Assembly: GCF_029853675.1 (NCBI RefSeq)
Contig: NZ_CP122539.1
Span: 1,233,001-1,297,000 of the forward strand
From: Tenacibaculum tangerinum
GTDB lineage: Bacteria; Bacteroidota; Bacteroidia; Flavobacteriales; Flavobacteriaceae
DNA length: 64,000 bases
Direction of reading: 5' to 3'
Shown here: one piece after another, positions 9,336 through 18,609 of the stretch
How the letters are laid out: every line of letters begins with the position of its first letter
How positions within the stretch are numbered: position 1 is the stretch's first letter
Position numbers and translations under genes: made by a program
Notes under the pieces: generated by a model
The model's input: the letters and a program-made list of their open reading frames with translations, nothing else
Told to the model about the DNA's origin: nothing
Database searches by the model: none

Positions 9336-9755
9336 ATGGCAACAAATAGAACTTTTACAATGATTAAACCAGATGCTGTTGAAAACGGACATACTGGTGC
9401 AATTTTAGAAAAAATTAATGCTGCGGGATTTAGAATCGTAGCTATGAAAAAAACACAAATGACGCAACGTGATGCTGAAACTTTTTATGGAGTACACAGC
9501 GAGCGTCCTTTCTTTGGTGAATTGGTAGCATTTATGACTCGCGGACCAATTATCGCAGCTATCTTAGAAAAAGACAATGCAGTTGAAGACTTTAGAACGT
9601 TAATCGGTGCTACCAACCCAGCAGAAGCTGCAGAAGGAACCATTCGTCAGTTGTACGCTACTTCTATCGGAGAAAATGCAGTACACGGTTCTGATTCTGA
9701 TGAAAATGCAGCTATTGAAGGTGCTTTTCATTTTTCAGGTAGAGAAATGTTTTAA
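9336..9755 (+). CDS. ndk: Nucleoside diphosphate kinase
   Basis: The 139-residue enzyme transfers the gamma-phosphate of ATP to NDPs through a phospho-histidine. The phosphorylated residue is His117 in [12 protein letters not shown]. The N-terminal [10 protein letters not shown] and the [13 protein letters not shown] segment are family hallmarks. Length is typical. The gene is monocistronic, with its own promoter and terminator. Confidence 0.98.
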   Translation: MATNRTFTMIKPDAVENGHTGAILEKINAAGFRIVAMKKTQMTQRDAETFYGVHSERPFFGELVAFMTRGPIIAAILEKDNAVEDFRTLIGATNPAEAAEGTIRQLYATSIGENAVHGSDSDENAAIEGAFHFSGREMF

Positions 9756-9781
9756 TCTTTAATTTAGATAATTAGATATAG

Positions 9782-9814
9782 AAAACTCGTTACAGAAATG
9801 TGGCGAGTTTTTTG
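9782..9814 (+). terminator. Terminator of ndk
   Basis: AAAACTCG pairs with CGAGTTTT, extended inward by CGTTAC/GTGGCG pairing with some G-T pairs, followed by a T-run. Confidence 0.78.
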
Positions 9815-9836
9815 TTTTAAATGTAGTTCGATTCTG

Positions 9837-9856
9837 ATACTGGGGATTCAAAAAAA
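9837..9856 (+). repeat. 20-bp direct repeat flanking ndk, copy 2
   Basis: ATACTGGGGATTCAAAAAAA, one mismatch to the copy at 9095-9114. Confidence 0.6.
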
Positions 9857-9913
9857 CATGCAAGAATTTTTATTTAAACCTATAAAAATCAAACCCTTAA
9901 CCATTACCTTCGG

Positions 9914-10213
9914 TTAAACCAACAACAACTTTTTAACCAACTCTTGCCCCATTTCTTCGTTAAGCATTCGGATAATTTTATCTTTCCCATAACTTAACTC
10001 TTCTCTTAAAACAGAAGATGATAAACGCACGACTAAGGTGCCATTTTGCAATTTTACTTCACTGGTATACGATACGACACCAGCACCCATGAGTTTTTCC
10101 CAAGCTTCATCTATATGAATTTTTTGAAACCCCTTTTTTAAGTTTTTATTCTCCTGAATAAAACTCCCCATTAAATCTTTTATCGAAAAGCTATCATTCT
10201 CTCTTTTAGCCAT
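9914..10213 (-). CDS. DUF721 (DciA-like) protein
   Basis: The 99-residue protein has the compact DUF721 layout: an N-terminal helix, then a core around AWEKLMGAGVVSYTSEVKLQNGTLVVRLSSSVLREELSY. DUF721 is related to DciA, the replicative-helicase loader or operator in bacteria lacking DnaC. Placement next to recF is common and fits a replication role, but loader function here is an inference. It lies 74 bases downstream of recF on the same strand and is probably co-transcribed. Confidence 0.82.
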   Translation of the reverse strand: MAKRENDSFSIKDLMGSFIQENKNLKKGFQKIHIDEAWEKLMGAGVVSYTSEVKLQNGTLVVRLSSSVLREELSYGKDKIIRMLNEEMGQELVKKLLLV

Positions 10214-10287
10214 GATTTTTCTTTATTGTTATTGTAATACAACAATCTTCTTTTTTATAAAGCAAAGCCATCTTACTGTTAGTAACG

Positions 10288-11367
10288 TTATAATTTAAAA
10301 ATTTGATATGCTTTGTTACTCTTTTTAATCACCTCTTCTGTTCTATCGGCATGGGTATCAGTAATAAAAATCTGCCCGAATTCATTACTATCAACTAAAT
10401 CAACTATTTGGGCAACACGATGTTCATCTAGCTTGTCAAAAATATCATCTAATAACAAAATTGGAGTTACATTCGATTGCTGCTTAATAAATTCAAACTG
10501 AGCTAATTTCAACGCTATTAAATACGATTTTTGCTGGCCTTGCGAACCAAACTTCTTGATAGGATACCCTTCAATTTCAAAACCTAAATCATCCTTATGT
10601 ACCCCAGCAGAAGTATATTGTAACAGTTTATCTTTTTCTAAACTTTGTTGTAATAAACCTTCTATAGGCATATCGTGCACCTGACTTTTATAGCGTAAAT
10701 TCACCACTTCATTGGCTCCTGATATGATTTGATGTTTTGCATTAAAAATAGGCACAAATTTTTCTAAAAAAGCGGTTCTTTTATTATAAATAATCGTTCC
10801 GTACTCAATTAATTGCTCATCGTATACTTTCAAATTCAAAGCATCAAAAGTTCTGTTCGCCGCAAAATATTTTAACAGTGCATTTCGTTGACTTACCGTT
10901 TTCGTGTATGAAATTAACGCTTGCAAATAATGTTTGTCTTGTTGAGAAATAACTCCATCTATAAATTTACGTCGCGTTTCGCTACCTTCTACAATCAAAT
11001 CTCTATCTGCAGGAGAAATAATAACCAACGGTAGTTGACCAATATGCTCAGAAAACTTTTCATAGGCTTTACCGTTACGCTTTAACACCTTTTTTTGTCC
11101 TCTTTTTAAAGAACAAATAATTTTTTCTTGTCGATTATTCAAAACATAATCTCCTTCAAGCACAAAAAAATCTTGACCATGGCGAATATTCTGCCCTGCA
11201 ACCGAATTAAAATAACTCTTTGCAAAAGACAGATAGTAAATGGCGTCTAAGACATTAGTTTTTCCAACACCATTATTTCCCACAAAACAATTTATTTTTT
11301 CTTGAAAATTAAACGTTTGTGATTTGATATTCTTAAAGTTAACCAACGATAATTTTTGCAAATACAT
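10288..11367 (-). CDS. recF: DNA replication and repair protein RecF
   Basis: The 359-residue SMC-like ATPase helps load RecA at gaps. Walker A is GNNGVGKTN (about residues 29-37). The signature region is [18 protein letters not shown] and Walker B is [17 protein letters not shown]. Length is normal. It is divergent from the TPR membrane protein gene, with the DUF721 gene behind it. Confidence 0.97.
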   Translation of the reverse strand: MYLQKLSLVNFKNIKSQTFNFQEKINCFVGNNGVGKTNVLDAIYYLSFAKSYFNSVAGQNIRHGQDFFVLEGDYVLNNRQEKIICSLKRGQKKVLKRNGKAYEKFSEHIGQLPLVIISPADRDLIVEGSETRRKFIDGVISQQDKHYLQALISYTKTVSQRNALLKYFAANRTFDALNLKVYDEQLIEYGTIIYNKRTAFLEKFVPIFNAKHQIISGANEVVNLRYKSQVHDMPIEGLLQQSLEKDKLLQYTSAGVHKDDLGFEIEGYPIKKFGSQGQQKSYLIALKLAQFEFIKQQSNVTPILLLDDIFDKLDEHRVAQIVDLVDSNEFGQIFITDTHADRTEEVIKKSNKAYQIFKL

Positions 11368-11449
11368 GAATACGTGTTGTTTCTAAAAAGAAAGCGCAAA
11401 TTATTGAAAATTTACGAAAAAACGACTTTTAAAATCCAATTAAAAAAAC

Positions 11450-11457
11450 TATTTTTG
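11450..11457 (+). promoter_or_regulatory. -7 element for the TPR protein gene
   Basis: TATTTTTG matches TAnnTTTG and lies 24 bases before the start codon. A clear -33 TTTG is not seen. Confidence 0.5.
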
Positions 11458-11481
11458 TCGCCACTAATTTTTTAAGCAATT

Positions 11482-12264
11482 ATGGCTACATACAAGAAAA
11501 GAGGTTACAAACCTAAGAAAGAAAAGGTAACTAAAGAAGTAGAGGAAAATTTTGACGAAACGCAAAGTACTACCGCTGAAGTATTTAATACTTTAGATGA
11601 TACAGCGAATAAATCAGAGCAATGGATTGAAAAGAACAGCAAGCCATTATTTTACGGATTGGTAGCTATTGCAGCTTTAATTTTAATGTACCTAGCGTAC
11701 AACAAATTTATTGCTGAACCAACACAACAACAAGCTTCTAACGAATTAGCATACCCTCGTACTTTCTTTGATAAAGCACGTACCTCAGCTGGTGCCGTTG
11801 CTGATTCTTTATACAATTTAGGTCTAGAAGGTGGAGATGGAAAATATGGTTTTATTGATATTGCAGATCAATTTAGTGGTACAAAAGCAGGAAATTTAGC
11901 CAATTACTATGCTGGAATTTCTTACTTAAAAATGAAAAAATACGAAGAGGCTATTGAATATTTAAGTAATTTTAGTTCTGACGATGAGTTATTAGGTCCT
12001 ACTGCTTTAGGTGCTATTGGTGATGCTTTTGCTGATATTAACCAGCTAGAAGATGCCTTAGACTATTACGAACAAGCTGCCAACAAAAAAGAAAATCAGT
12101 TTACCACACCTTTATTCTTATTCAAGGCTGCACAAATTGCCATGGTTTTAGAAAAGTATGGTAAAGCTGAAAAATTATATACATCCATTAAAGAAAAATA
12201 TCCTAATTCTGATCAAGGAAGAGATATTGAAAAATATATCAATAGCGCAAAATACGCTCAGTAA
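11482..12264 (+). CDS. TPR-containing single-pass membrane protein
   Basis: The 260-residue protein has a Lys-rich cytoplasmic start (MATYKKRGYKPKKEKV), a membrane segment around 56-73 (LFYGLVAIAALILMYLAY) and tetratricopeptide-type helices in the remainder (SYLKMKKYEEAIEYL, GDAFADINQLEDALDYYEQA, MVLEKYGKAEKLYTSI). It resembles the YfgM/TPR_21 class of inner-membrane TPR proteins that work near the Sec translocon. A precise role is unknown. It lies 82 bases upstream of ribH on the same strand. Confidence 0.85.
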   Translation: MATYKKRGYKPKKEKVTKEVEENFDETQSTTAEVFNTLDDTANKSEQWIEKNSKPLFYGLVAIAALILMYLAYNKFIAEPTQQQASNELAYPRTFFDKARTSAGAVADSLYNLGLEGGDGKYGFIDIADQFSGTKAGNLANYYAGISYLKMKKYEEAIEYLSNFSSDDELLGPTALGAIGDAFADINQLEDALDYYEQAANKKENQFTTPLFLFKAAQIAMVLEKYGKAEKLYTSIKEKYPNSDQGRDIEKYINSAKYAQ

Positions 12265-12346
12265 TTCCTTTTTAGTTTAGGTTTTGAGTTTCTAGTTCAG
12301 AATTGTTTTTCTACTTTTAACTCTTTCAACTTTCAAGCTTATAAAA

Positions 12347-12853
12347 ATGGCAACAACAAATTTATCTTATTACGATAAAGCAACAATCCCAAATGCGAAC
12401 CCTTTTCGATTTGGGATTGTTGTTTCAGAATGGAATCCTGAAATCACTAAAAACCTTCATAAAGGTGCTCTTGAAACCCTGTTGGACTGTGGAGCAACAG
12501 AAGAAAATATAATCTCTTGGGAAGTTCCAGGTAGTTTTGAACTGGTGTACGGGTGTAAAAAAATGATTGAAACCCAAAAATTAGATGCCATCATTGCTAT
12601 TGGCAATGTAATTCAAGGAGAAACCAAACATTTCGATTTTGTTTGTGACGGAGTTACTCAAGGAATTGTAGACCTAAATATTGCATACGACGTACCTGTT
12701 ATTTTTTGTGTGTTGACAGACAATACCAAACAACAATCAATCGACCGTTCAGGTGGAAAACTAGGAAATAAAGGAATTGAATGTGCCGTAGCCGCAGTTA
12801 AAATGGCAGCCATAAAAAATCAAAAACGCCCTTCAAATTCATTAGGGTTTTAA
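12347..12853 (+). CDS. ribH: 6,7-dimethyl-8-ribityllumazine synthase
   Basis: The 168-residue subunit condenses 3,4-dihydroxy-2-butanone 4-phosphate with the ribityl-pyrimidine to lumazine, the penultimate step of riboflavin synthesis. Motifs visible are RFGIVVSEWN, VPGSFELVYG, AIGNVIQGETKHFDFVC (catalytic His) and PVIFCVLTDNT. Length is typical. A terminator follows directly, so it does not read into the mutL operon. Confidence 0.97.
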   Translation: MATTNLSYYDKATIPNANPFRFGIVVSEWNPEITKNLHKGALETLLDCGATEENIISWEVPGSFELVYGCKKMIETQKLDAIIAIGNVIQGETKHFDFVCDGVTQGIVDLNIAYDVPVIFCVLTDNTKQQSIDRSGGKLGNKGIECAVAAVKMAAIKNQKRPSNSLGF

Positions 12854-12896
12854 AAACCTCAACAAAAAAGAAATTTAAAATTTTCATACATTAGTA

Positions 12897-12930
12897 AAAG
12901 CATCAAAGCAGTTATGCGCTTGATGCTTTT
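12897..12930 (+). terminator. Terminator of ribH
   Basis: AAAAGCATCAA (12897-12907) pairs with TTGATGCTTTT (12920-12930), with further GC/GC pairing inside the loop. Confidence 0.8.
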
Positions 12931-12945
12931 AATTTATATACTTTT

Positions 12946-12977
12946 TTTGACCACCTCTCTATAATTCAGTAACTTTG
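12946..12977 (+). promoter_or_regulatory. Promoter of the mutL-rhomboid operon
   Basis: TTTG at 12946-12949, a 20-base spacer, and TAACTTTG at 12970-12977 match the Bacteroidetes consensus exactly. The first gene starts at 13039. Confidence 0.75.
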
Positions 12978-13038
12978 AACCTCGTCTTATTTGGTGTGAT
13001 TTTTGTGCCATCTAAGCTACTAAAGAAGCTACATTTTT

Positions 13039-13317
13039 ATGGGATTTATAAAAAGAGAAAACAAAAAATTTGATTACAAACCTCGTTATTATGAAGGAGA
13101 AAACAATCCGTATGAAATAAAACAAAAGTTTGATGCATACAGAACTACTATTGGAAAGAAAAAAGGTTTGAAAAATAAATTCAATGCCGCTTTCAACGAA
13201 TTTAAAGAGTCGGGGTATACCTTAAATAAAACTGTAGTAATTATTGCGCTGGTTTTAACCTTTATTTTTCTTTTTTTGATTGATTTTGATCTTTCCATCT
13301 TTTTCTCTAAAAAATAA
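13039..13317 (+). CDS. Small single-pass membrane protein, flavobacterial conserved type
   Basis: The 92-residue protein has a basic, aromatic-rich N-terminal two thirds (MGFIKRENKKFDYKPRYYEG) and one membrane helix near the C-terminus (about 66-85; VVIIALVLTFIFLFLIDF), so most of it should be cytoplasmic. I recall similar proteins labelled 'riboflavin synthase subunit beta' because of their position beside ribH, but nothing here resembles an enzyme. The mutL start codon follows three bases after its stop, so it belongs to the mutL operon. Function unknown. Confidence 0.8.
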   Translation: MGFIKRENKKFDYKPRYYEGENNPYEIKQKFDAYRTTIGKKKGLKNKFNAAFNEFKESGYTLNKTVVIIALVLTFIFLFLIDFDLSIFFSKK

Positions 13318-13320
13318 CTG

Positions 13321-15174
13321 ATGTCTGATATTATACAACTACTTCCTGATCATGTTGCCAATCAAATTGCTGCTGGAGAGGTCGTTCAACGTCCTGCCTC
13401 TGTCGTAAAAGAATTGATAGAAAACTCCATTGATGCAGGTGCTACTTCAATTACACTGCTATTAAAAGATGCTGGAAAAACATCAATTCAGGTAATTGAT
13501 GACGGAAAAGGAATGAGTGCTACCGATGCTCGCATGAGTTTTGAACGTCATGCTACTTCAAAAATTAAAGACGCACAAGATTTATTTAATTTAAGTACCA
13601 AAGGATTTCGGGGTGAAGCCTTAGCCTCTATTGCCGCCATTGCGCATGTTGAACTAAAAACAAAACAAGAAAACGATGAATTAGGTACGCTACTAAAAAT
13701 CGAAGGTAGCGAAGTTACTGCTCAAGAAGTAGTTGCTACTGCAAAAGGAACTAGCATTGCTGTTAAAAACTTGTTTTTTAACATACCTGCTCGTCGTAAC
13801 TTTTTAAAATCAGACACTGTTGAAACGCGTCATATTGTCGACGAATTTCAACGTGTAGCGCTAGCCCATCCTAACATTTCTTTTTTATTGCATCACAATA
13901 ACAACGAAGTGTATCATTTAAAAAAGAGCAACCTTCGCAAACGCATTGTTGCCATTTTTGGGGCTAAAATGAATGAAAAATTGGTTCCTATTAACGAGCA
14001 AACGGATATCATGACGGTAAACGGATTTGTTGCAAAACCTGAATTTGCCAAGAAAAAACGTGGCGAACAATTCTTTTTTGTGAACAATCGCTTTATAAAA
14101 AGTTCGTATTTGAATCATGCTGTGGTAAATGCTTTTGAAGGCTTGCTTGAGAATGGGGCACATCCGTCGTATTTCTTATATTTAGAAGTACCACCAAATA
14201 CCATCGATATAAACATTCACCCTACCAAGACAGAAGTGAAGTTTGATAATGAAAAAGCCTTATACGCAATTTTACGTGCTACTGTAAAACACAGCTTGGG
14301 ACAGTATAATGTAGCACCCGTATTAGATTTTGACAGGGATGCTTCGTTAGACACGCCTTATAATTACAGTAAAAAAAGTAGTACTTCGGTACCACCCATT
14401 ACGGTAGACCCAACCTTTAATCCGTTTAAAACCGAAACAAATTATCAAGAAACTTCTAGTTCTGGTAATTTATCAAAAGGTAACAGCAAGCACAGTTACC
14501 AATCTAATTTTAAAAAAGACACAGGAAGCTGGGAAGCATTGTACGCAAATATTGATACTACTGAACCTGATACACAAGAGCAGCTCTTTGAAGTTGAACA
14601 AGAAACCGAAACTGGAAAAACCTTCCAAATTCAAAAAAAATACTTGTTAAGTTCTATCAAATCTGGAGTAGTACTTATCAACCAATCGTTGGCACATCAA
14701 CGTATTTTGTATGAAGAGTTTTTAGAGAATATCACCGTAAAAGAAGCAAGTAGCCAACAATTGTTATTCCCTGTGAATATTTCTTTTTCTTCGGCAGACA
14801 TAGAAATGATTTACAGTATTAAAGCCGATTTAGAAAGTGCTGGTTTTATGTTTGATGAGTTTACGAAAGAAAGTGTAGTCATTGCTGGAATTCCAACTTC
14901 GATTAGCGAAAGTCAAATTACCCTTATTTTAGAGCAATTGTTAGACGATATGAAGCTTGAAGTACCCGATACCAGCTTTAGTCATTTTGATGTTATGGCG
15001 AAATCATTTGCCAAATCGTTAGCTATTAAAACAGGGACCTCTTTAAACGCTAAAGAACAAGAAAATCTTGTCAATAATTTATTCTCTTGCAAAGAACCTT
15101 CTGTTTCACCCTTTGGTAAACCTACGTTTAAAACCTTAACTTTACACGAAATAGACACTATTTTTAACCAATAA
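13321..15174 (+). CDS. mutL: DNA mismatch repair protein MutL
   Basis: The 617-residue protein has the GHKL ATPase motifs: ELIENSIDAGAT, DDGKGM, and TKGFRGEALASIAA. The transducer domain follows to about residue 330. A linker and the C-terminal dimerisation domain (about 430-617) follow. At about 454-465 the place of the endonuclease motif DQHA-x2-E-x4-E reads NQSLAHQRILYE, and the late motif is SPFGKPTF rather than a CPHGRP type, so nuclease metal ligands look eroded. The gene starts three bases after a small membrane protein gene and is eight bases ahead of a rhomboid gene. Confidence 0.96.
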   Translation: MSDIIQLLPDHVANQIAAGEVVQRPASVVKELIENSIDAGATSITLLLKDAGKTSIQVIDDGKGMSATDARMSFERHATSKIKDAQDLFNLSTKGFRGEALASIAAIAHVELKTKQENDELGTLLKIEGSEVTAQEVVATAKGTSIAVKNLFFNIPARRNFLKSDTVETRHIVDEFQRVALAHPNISFLLHHNNNEVYHLKKSNLRKRIVAIFGAKMNEKLVPINEQTDIMTVNGFVAKPEFAKKKRGEQFFFVNNRFIKSSYLNHAVVNAFEGLLENGAHPSYFLYLEVPPNTIDINIHPTKTEVKFDNEKALYAILRATVKHSLGQYNVAPVLDFDRDASLDTPYNYSKKSSTSVPPITVDPTFNPFKTETNYQETSSSGNLSKGNSKHSYQSNFKKDTGSWEALYANIDTTEPDTQEQLFEVEQETETGKTFQIQKKYLLSSIKSGVVLINQSLAHQRILYEEFLENITVKEASSQQLLFPVNISFSSADIEMIYSIKADLESAGFMFDEFTKESVVIAGIPTSISESQITLILEQLLDDMKLEVPDTSFSHFDVMAKSFAKSLAIKTGTSLNAKEQENLVNNLFSCKEPSVSPFGKPTFKTLTLHEIDTIFNQ

Positions 15175-15182
15175 AAAACAGT

Positions 15183-15935
15183 ATGCCTAAATTAACACAA
15201 GCTGTAAAGCACCTGATAATAATAAATACTTTATTCTTTATAGCTACTTATTATATAATAGATAGTAGAATTTTAATCGAATGGTTTTCTCTATTCTCAA
15301 CTGAAAGTCCATTTTTCAAATACTGGCAAGTTGCTACATCGATGTTTATGCATGGTAGCTTTTCTCATATTCTATTTAATATGTTCGCCTTATGGATGTT
15401 TGGTAGTACACTTGAAAGCGTTTGGGGAACAAAAAAATTTATTACCTTCTATTTTCTAACTGGAATTGGATCCGCTATTCTTTATCTTTTAATTAAGTAT
15501 ATTCAAATTCAATACGTTATAGATGATTATTCAGCCGAAGAAATTAATATAGTTTTAACAAAAGGAGCAGAAGCTATTATGAATGGCAAAAATTTTACTG
15601 ATGAAAATTTAGCTAATTTAAACGCCTTAATAAACACCCCTACTTTAGGTGCATCAGGCGCCATCTCAGGGCTACTCATGGCATTTGGGGTTTTATTTCC
15701 AAATGTAGAATTAATGTTAATTTTCATCCCAATCCCTATAAAAGCTAAATACTTTATACCATTACTTATTGTGTATGAATTGACAATGGAACTAGCTGGA
15801 TTTTCTTGGGATAACATCGCTCATCTAGGACACCTAAGCGGTATGATTATTGGGTATATACTCATAAAATACTGGAAAAAAATCAATTCAAATTCCGTTA
15901 ATTTTACTTTTGTAAAAAGATTTCATATAAAATGA
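15183..15935 (+). CDS. Rhomboid family intramembrane serine protease (first of two)
   Basis: The 250-residue polytopic protein carries HGSFSHILFNMFALWMFG, the catalytic Ser motif GASGAISG, and the catalytic His segment HLGHLSGM. An insertion of about 45 residues rich in charged residues lies between membrane segments (about 100-150). Members cleave membrane helices within the bilayer. The substrate is unknown. Its stop overlaps the start of the second rhomboid gene (ATGA). Confidence 0.92.
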   Translation: MPKLTQAVKHLIIINTLFFIATYYIIDSRILIEWFSLFSTESPFFKYWQVATSMFMHGSFSHILFNMFALWMFGSTLESVWGTKKFITFYFLTGIGSAILYLLIKYIQIQYVIDDYSAEEINIVLTKGAEAIMNGKNFTDENLANLNALINTPTLGASGAISGLLMAFGVLFPNVELMLIFIPIPIKAKYFIPLLIVYELTMELAGFSWDNIAHLGHLSGMIIGYILIKYWKKINSNSVNFTFVKRFHIK

Positions 15936-16807
15936 CGCTACTTGAAAATATAAAATATCGATTTAAAAATGCAGGAATTGTTGAACAACTAATCCATATA
16001 AACTTAGCTGGTTTTTTACTCGTACACCTTGCGAATGTGTTTGGATTTTTCTTTAAATCAAACACCAATTTTTTAGTTAAATGGTTTACCTTACCCGCTA
16101 GTTTTGATGATTTTATCGTAAAACCTTGGACGATTATTACCTACGGTTTTTTACACACCAACTTTTTACACATTCTATTTAACTTAATCGCCTTGTTTTA
16201 TATTGGCAACTTATTCAAGCACTATTTTACTTCAAAACAACTGCTCAATTTTTATGTATTAGGAACGTTGTTTGGCGGTGTTGTTTTTATGGCGAGTTAC
16301 AATTTTTTTCCTGTTTTTTCAGGCGATATAGACGATAGTGTTTTGTTAGGAGCTTCCGCAGGAATTTCTGCCATATTTATTGGTATTGCTACCTACATGC
16401 CGAATTACGAGTTAAAATTCCCGCTCATCGGCTTTGTTAAACTATGGGTATTGGCTTGTGTGTGGATAGCTTTTGATATCATTCAAATACCTACAGGAAA
16501 TGCTGGAGGGCACTTAGCACATTTAGGAGGTGCTTTATTCGGTTTTTTTTATGTGCGCAGTGCCAGTAACAAAGAATTGGATATATTTACCGCTATAAAT
16601 AAACTTTTTAAAAAAAAGGATCAAAAACTTACAACCGTATACAATTCTGGTAATAAAACATCTAGTAATAAAACATCTAAAAGTGTTATTAACAAAACAA
16701 AAAATCAAGAAAAGATTGACGCTATTTTAGATAAAATTGGCAAATCAGGATATGATACGTTGAGTAAAGATGAAAAGGAGTTTTTATTTAAACAAGGGAA
16801 AAATTAA
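15932..16807 (+). CDS. Rhomboid family intramembrane serine protease (second of two)
   Basis: The 291-residue paralogue has HTNFLHILFNLIALFYIG, the catalytic Ser motif GASAGISA and His motif HLAHLGGA. It carries a hydrophilic cytoplasmic C-terminal extension of about 85 residues (from 208) with a short Lys/Asn/Ser-rich linker and a helical end (DTLSKDEKEFLFKQG). It overlaps the first rhomboid gene by four bases and abuts the EEP gene without a gap. A tandem rhomboid pair after mutL is common in this group as far as I know. Confidence 0.92.
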   Translation: MTLLENIKYRFKNAGIVEQLIHINLAGFLLVHLANVFGFFFKSNTNFLVKWFTLPASFDDFIVKPWTIITYGFLHTNFLHILFNLIALFYIGNLFKHYFTSKQLLNFYVLGTLFGGVVFMASYNFFPVFSGDIDDSVLLGASAGISAIFIGIATYMPNYELKFPLIGFVKLWVLACVWIAFDIIQIPTGNAGGHLAHLGGALFGFFYVRSASNKELDIFTAINKLFKKKDQKLTTVYNSGNKTSSNKTSKSVINKTKNQEKIDAILDKIGKSGYDTLSKDEKEFLFKQGKN

Positions 16808-17821
16808 ATGAAAAAATATTCGATACTACATAAAATCTTATTTTTTATAAATTCAGTATTTGCAGCACTGCTGTTGCTGTCGTATGCCTTACCCTTTATA
16901 TCACCTAAAACCATTCCTATTCTATCTGTTTTGAGTTTATTTGTACCTCTTTTAATGATTGTAAATGGTTGTTTTTTTGTGTACTGGCTTATTAAATTAC
17001 ACAAGAATATCTTGGTGTCTCTTCTTGTGCTGGTTATCGGATGGTTTACCACATCTCCGCTTATTAAATTTTCTAATAAAGAAGTGATACTGAATAACGA
17101 TTTAAAAGTGATGAGTTACAATGTTCGCTTGTTTAACCATTACAGACACGAAGAAGAGATTACCACGGAACAAAAAATTTACGAGTTTATTAATAACGAA
17201 GACCCAGATGTGATTGCCATACAAGAATTTTATAATTCTGAATTGTTAGATATTCGTCTTCCCCATAAATATATCAAGACAAAAAGCGATAAAGATAAAT
17301 TCGGACTTGCTATTTATTCAAAGCATCCAATAGTAAATACAGGTTCGTTAAATTTTGAACACAGTGCTAACAATACCATTTTCGCTGATATTGCTGTAAA
17401 TACAGATACTATTAGGGTATACAACGTACATTTAGAATCGTTAAAAATAAATCCTAAAAAAGAAAACTTTGGAGAAAAAAATTCAGAGCGTTTGTTAAAA
17501 CGTTTAGAGAATGGTTTTGTGAAACAGGTGGATCAAGTTGAGCTTATTTTACAACATGAGTACGCATGGAAAAATAAAAAAATAATTTGTGGCGATTTTA
17601 ATAACACCGCCTATTCTTGGGCATACAAACAGTTGGCAGACGATAAAAAAGATGCTTTTATTGAATGTGGTATCGGGTTAGGGAAATCTTTTCGTTACAT
17701 CTATCCTGTACGTATCGACTTTATGCTTACAGACACCGAAGCCACGATCAATCAATTCAAAACCTACAGCGATATAGAATTCTCAGACCACTACCCTATT
17801 ATGACCCGATTACACTGGTAA
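16808..17821 (+). CDS. Membrane-anchored endonuclease/exonuclease/phosphatase family protein
   Basis: The 337-residue protein has three membrane helices in its first ~85 residues, followed by an EEP-fold domain: VMSYNVRLF, DVIAIQEFYNSE (metal-binding Glu), VYNVHLES, CGDFNNTAYSW and SDHYPIM (catalytic Asp-His). EEP enzymes hydrolyse phosphodiesters in nucleic acids, inositol phosphates or lipids. The substrate is not evident, and the anchor suggests an envelope task. It is the last gene of the mutL operon. Confidence 0.9.
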   Translation: MKKYSILHKILFFINSVFAALLLLSYALPFISPKTIPILSVLSLFVPLLMIVNGCFFVYWLIKLHKNILVSLLVLVIGWFTTSPLIKFSNKEVILNNDLKVMSYNVRLFNHYRHEEEITTEQKIYEFINNEDPDVIAIQEFYNSELLDIRLPHKYIKTKSDKDKFGLAIYSKHPIVNTGSLNFEHSANNTIFADIAVNTDTIRVYNVHLESLKINPKKENFGEKNSERLLKRLENGFVKQVDQVELILQHEYAWKNKKIICGDFNNTAYSWAYKQLADDKKDAFIECGIGLGKSFRYIYPVRIDFMLTDTEATINQFKTYSDIEFSDHYPIMTRLHW

Positions 17822-17878
17822 AAATTATTTTTTCTGATTTAAAAGTGTATTTTTACCGCTCTCATAAAACAACTATTT

Positions 17879-18286
17879 ATGACACAACATTATGATGTTG
17901 CCATTGTAGGAAGTGGACCATCTGGTGCTTCTGCGGCTTTTTACCTCGCTCAAAATGGGATTTCAACAGTAATTATTGAAAAAGAAACACTACCTCGCTA
18001 TAAAACATGCGGTGGAGGTTTTGTTTTTAGAGGTCGTAAAAATCTTCCTTTTGACATTAAGGAGGTCGTGGAAAAAGAATTTCACACGGTAGATATTTAT
18101 TTAGGAAAAAAACTACATTTTCAAACACATAGAGAAGATCCAACCATTTCTATGATTATGAGAGACTCTTTTGACAACCTGATCACCCAGAAAGCAAAAG
18201 AATTTGGTGCTACCTTGCTAGACAATCACAAATTAACAGGACTTTCTTTTTCTGATGATGTGATTACTTTAGAAACATCTTATTGA
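17879..18286 (+). pseudogene. Geranylgeranyl reductase family FAD oxidoreductase, N-terminal fragment
   Basis: The 135-residue ORF opens with an FAD-binding Rossmann motif (YDVAIVGSGPSGASAAFYLA) and the family's PRYKTCGGGFV segment. It stops at LETSY, whereas intact members run to roughly 370-380 residues. No remaining C-terminal part is recognisable in any frame downstream. A hairpin with a T-run (18401-18427) closes the remnant. Intact members reduce prenyl chains or related polyprenyl substrates. This copy lacks the substrate domain and is probably dead or a deletion remnant. Confidence 0.8.
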
Positions 18287-18400
18287 AAAAATATGAGCAG
18301 CATTTTAGTGAAACAATGGTAAATGTTTTCCACGCAAAAAGAAGTTACCCCAAAGACGTTAAAAAAGCAATTACTGAAAGAATAAGAAATACCGTAAAAA

Positions 18401-18427
18401 AGCCTTTTACAAGGCTACTTTTTTATT
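18401..18427 (+). terminator. Terminator after the reductase fragment
   Basis: AGCCTT (18401-18406), loop TTAC, AAGGCT (18411-18416), then ACTTTTTTATTTTT. Confidence 0.65.
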
Positions 18428-18461
18428 TTTACCCAATCTATTTTTTCACTTGTTCTTTAAA

Positions 18462-18475
18462 AATGAACGTTCATT
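18462..18475. promoter_or_regulatory. Perfect 14-bp palindrome, operator-like
   Basis: AATGAACGTTCATT is self-complementary over all 14 bases and is followed by a related inverted repeat (TCATTACAAATGA). Such sites resemble TetR-family operators. No regulator gene is adjacent. Confidence 0.4.
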
Positions 18476-18609
18476 ACAAATGAATGAAATAGTATTGTAA
18501 CTTTACTGTAACTTGCAGTAGTTTTTTTATTAAGATGATTTTAATGAAAAATTGATACTATTATCTAAAGAGTTTGGTATAAAATATAAATGAACTAAAA
18601 ATTTATCCT

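Larger units (their letters stand above)
18287..18609. other. Intergenic region with terminators and a palindrome
   Basis: No credible gene. It contains an AGCCTT-TTAC-AAGGCT hairpin (18401-18416) followed by T-rich sequence, the 14-bp palindrome AATGAACGTTCATT (18462-18475), and a weaker TACTG/CAGTA hairpin with T7 (18504-18528). An open frame with a TTG start at 18283 reads through the first hairpin and looks spurious. Confidence 0.55.

Noticed and set aside
18283-18483. 66-codon plus-strand frame after the reductase fragment
   Set aside because: It uses a TTG start overlapping the previous stop, passes through a terminator hairpin, and matches nothing I know.
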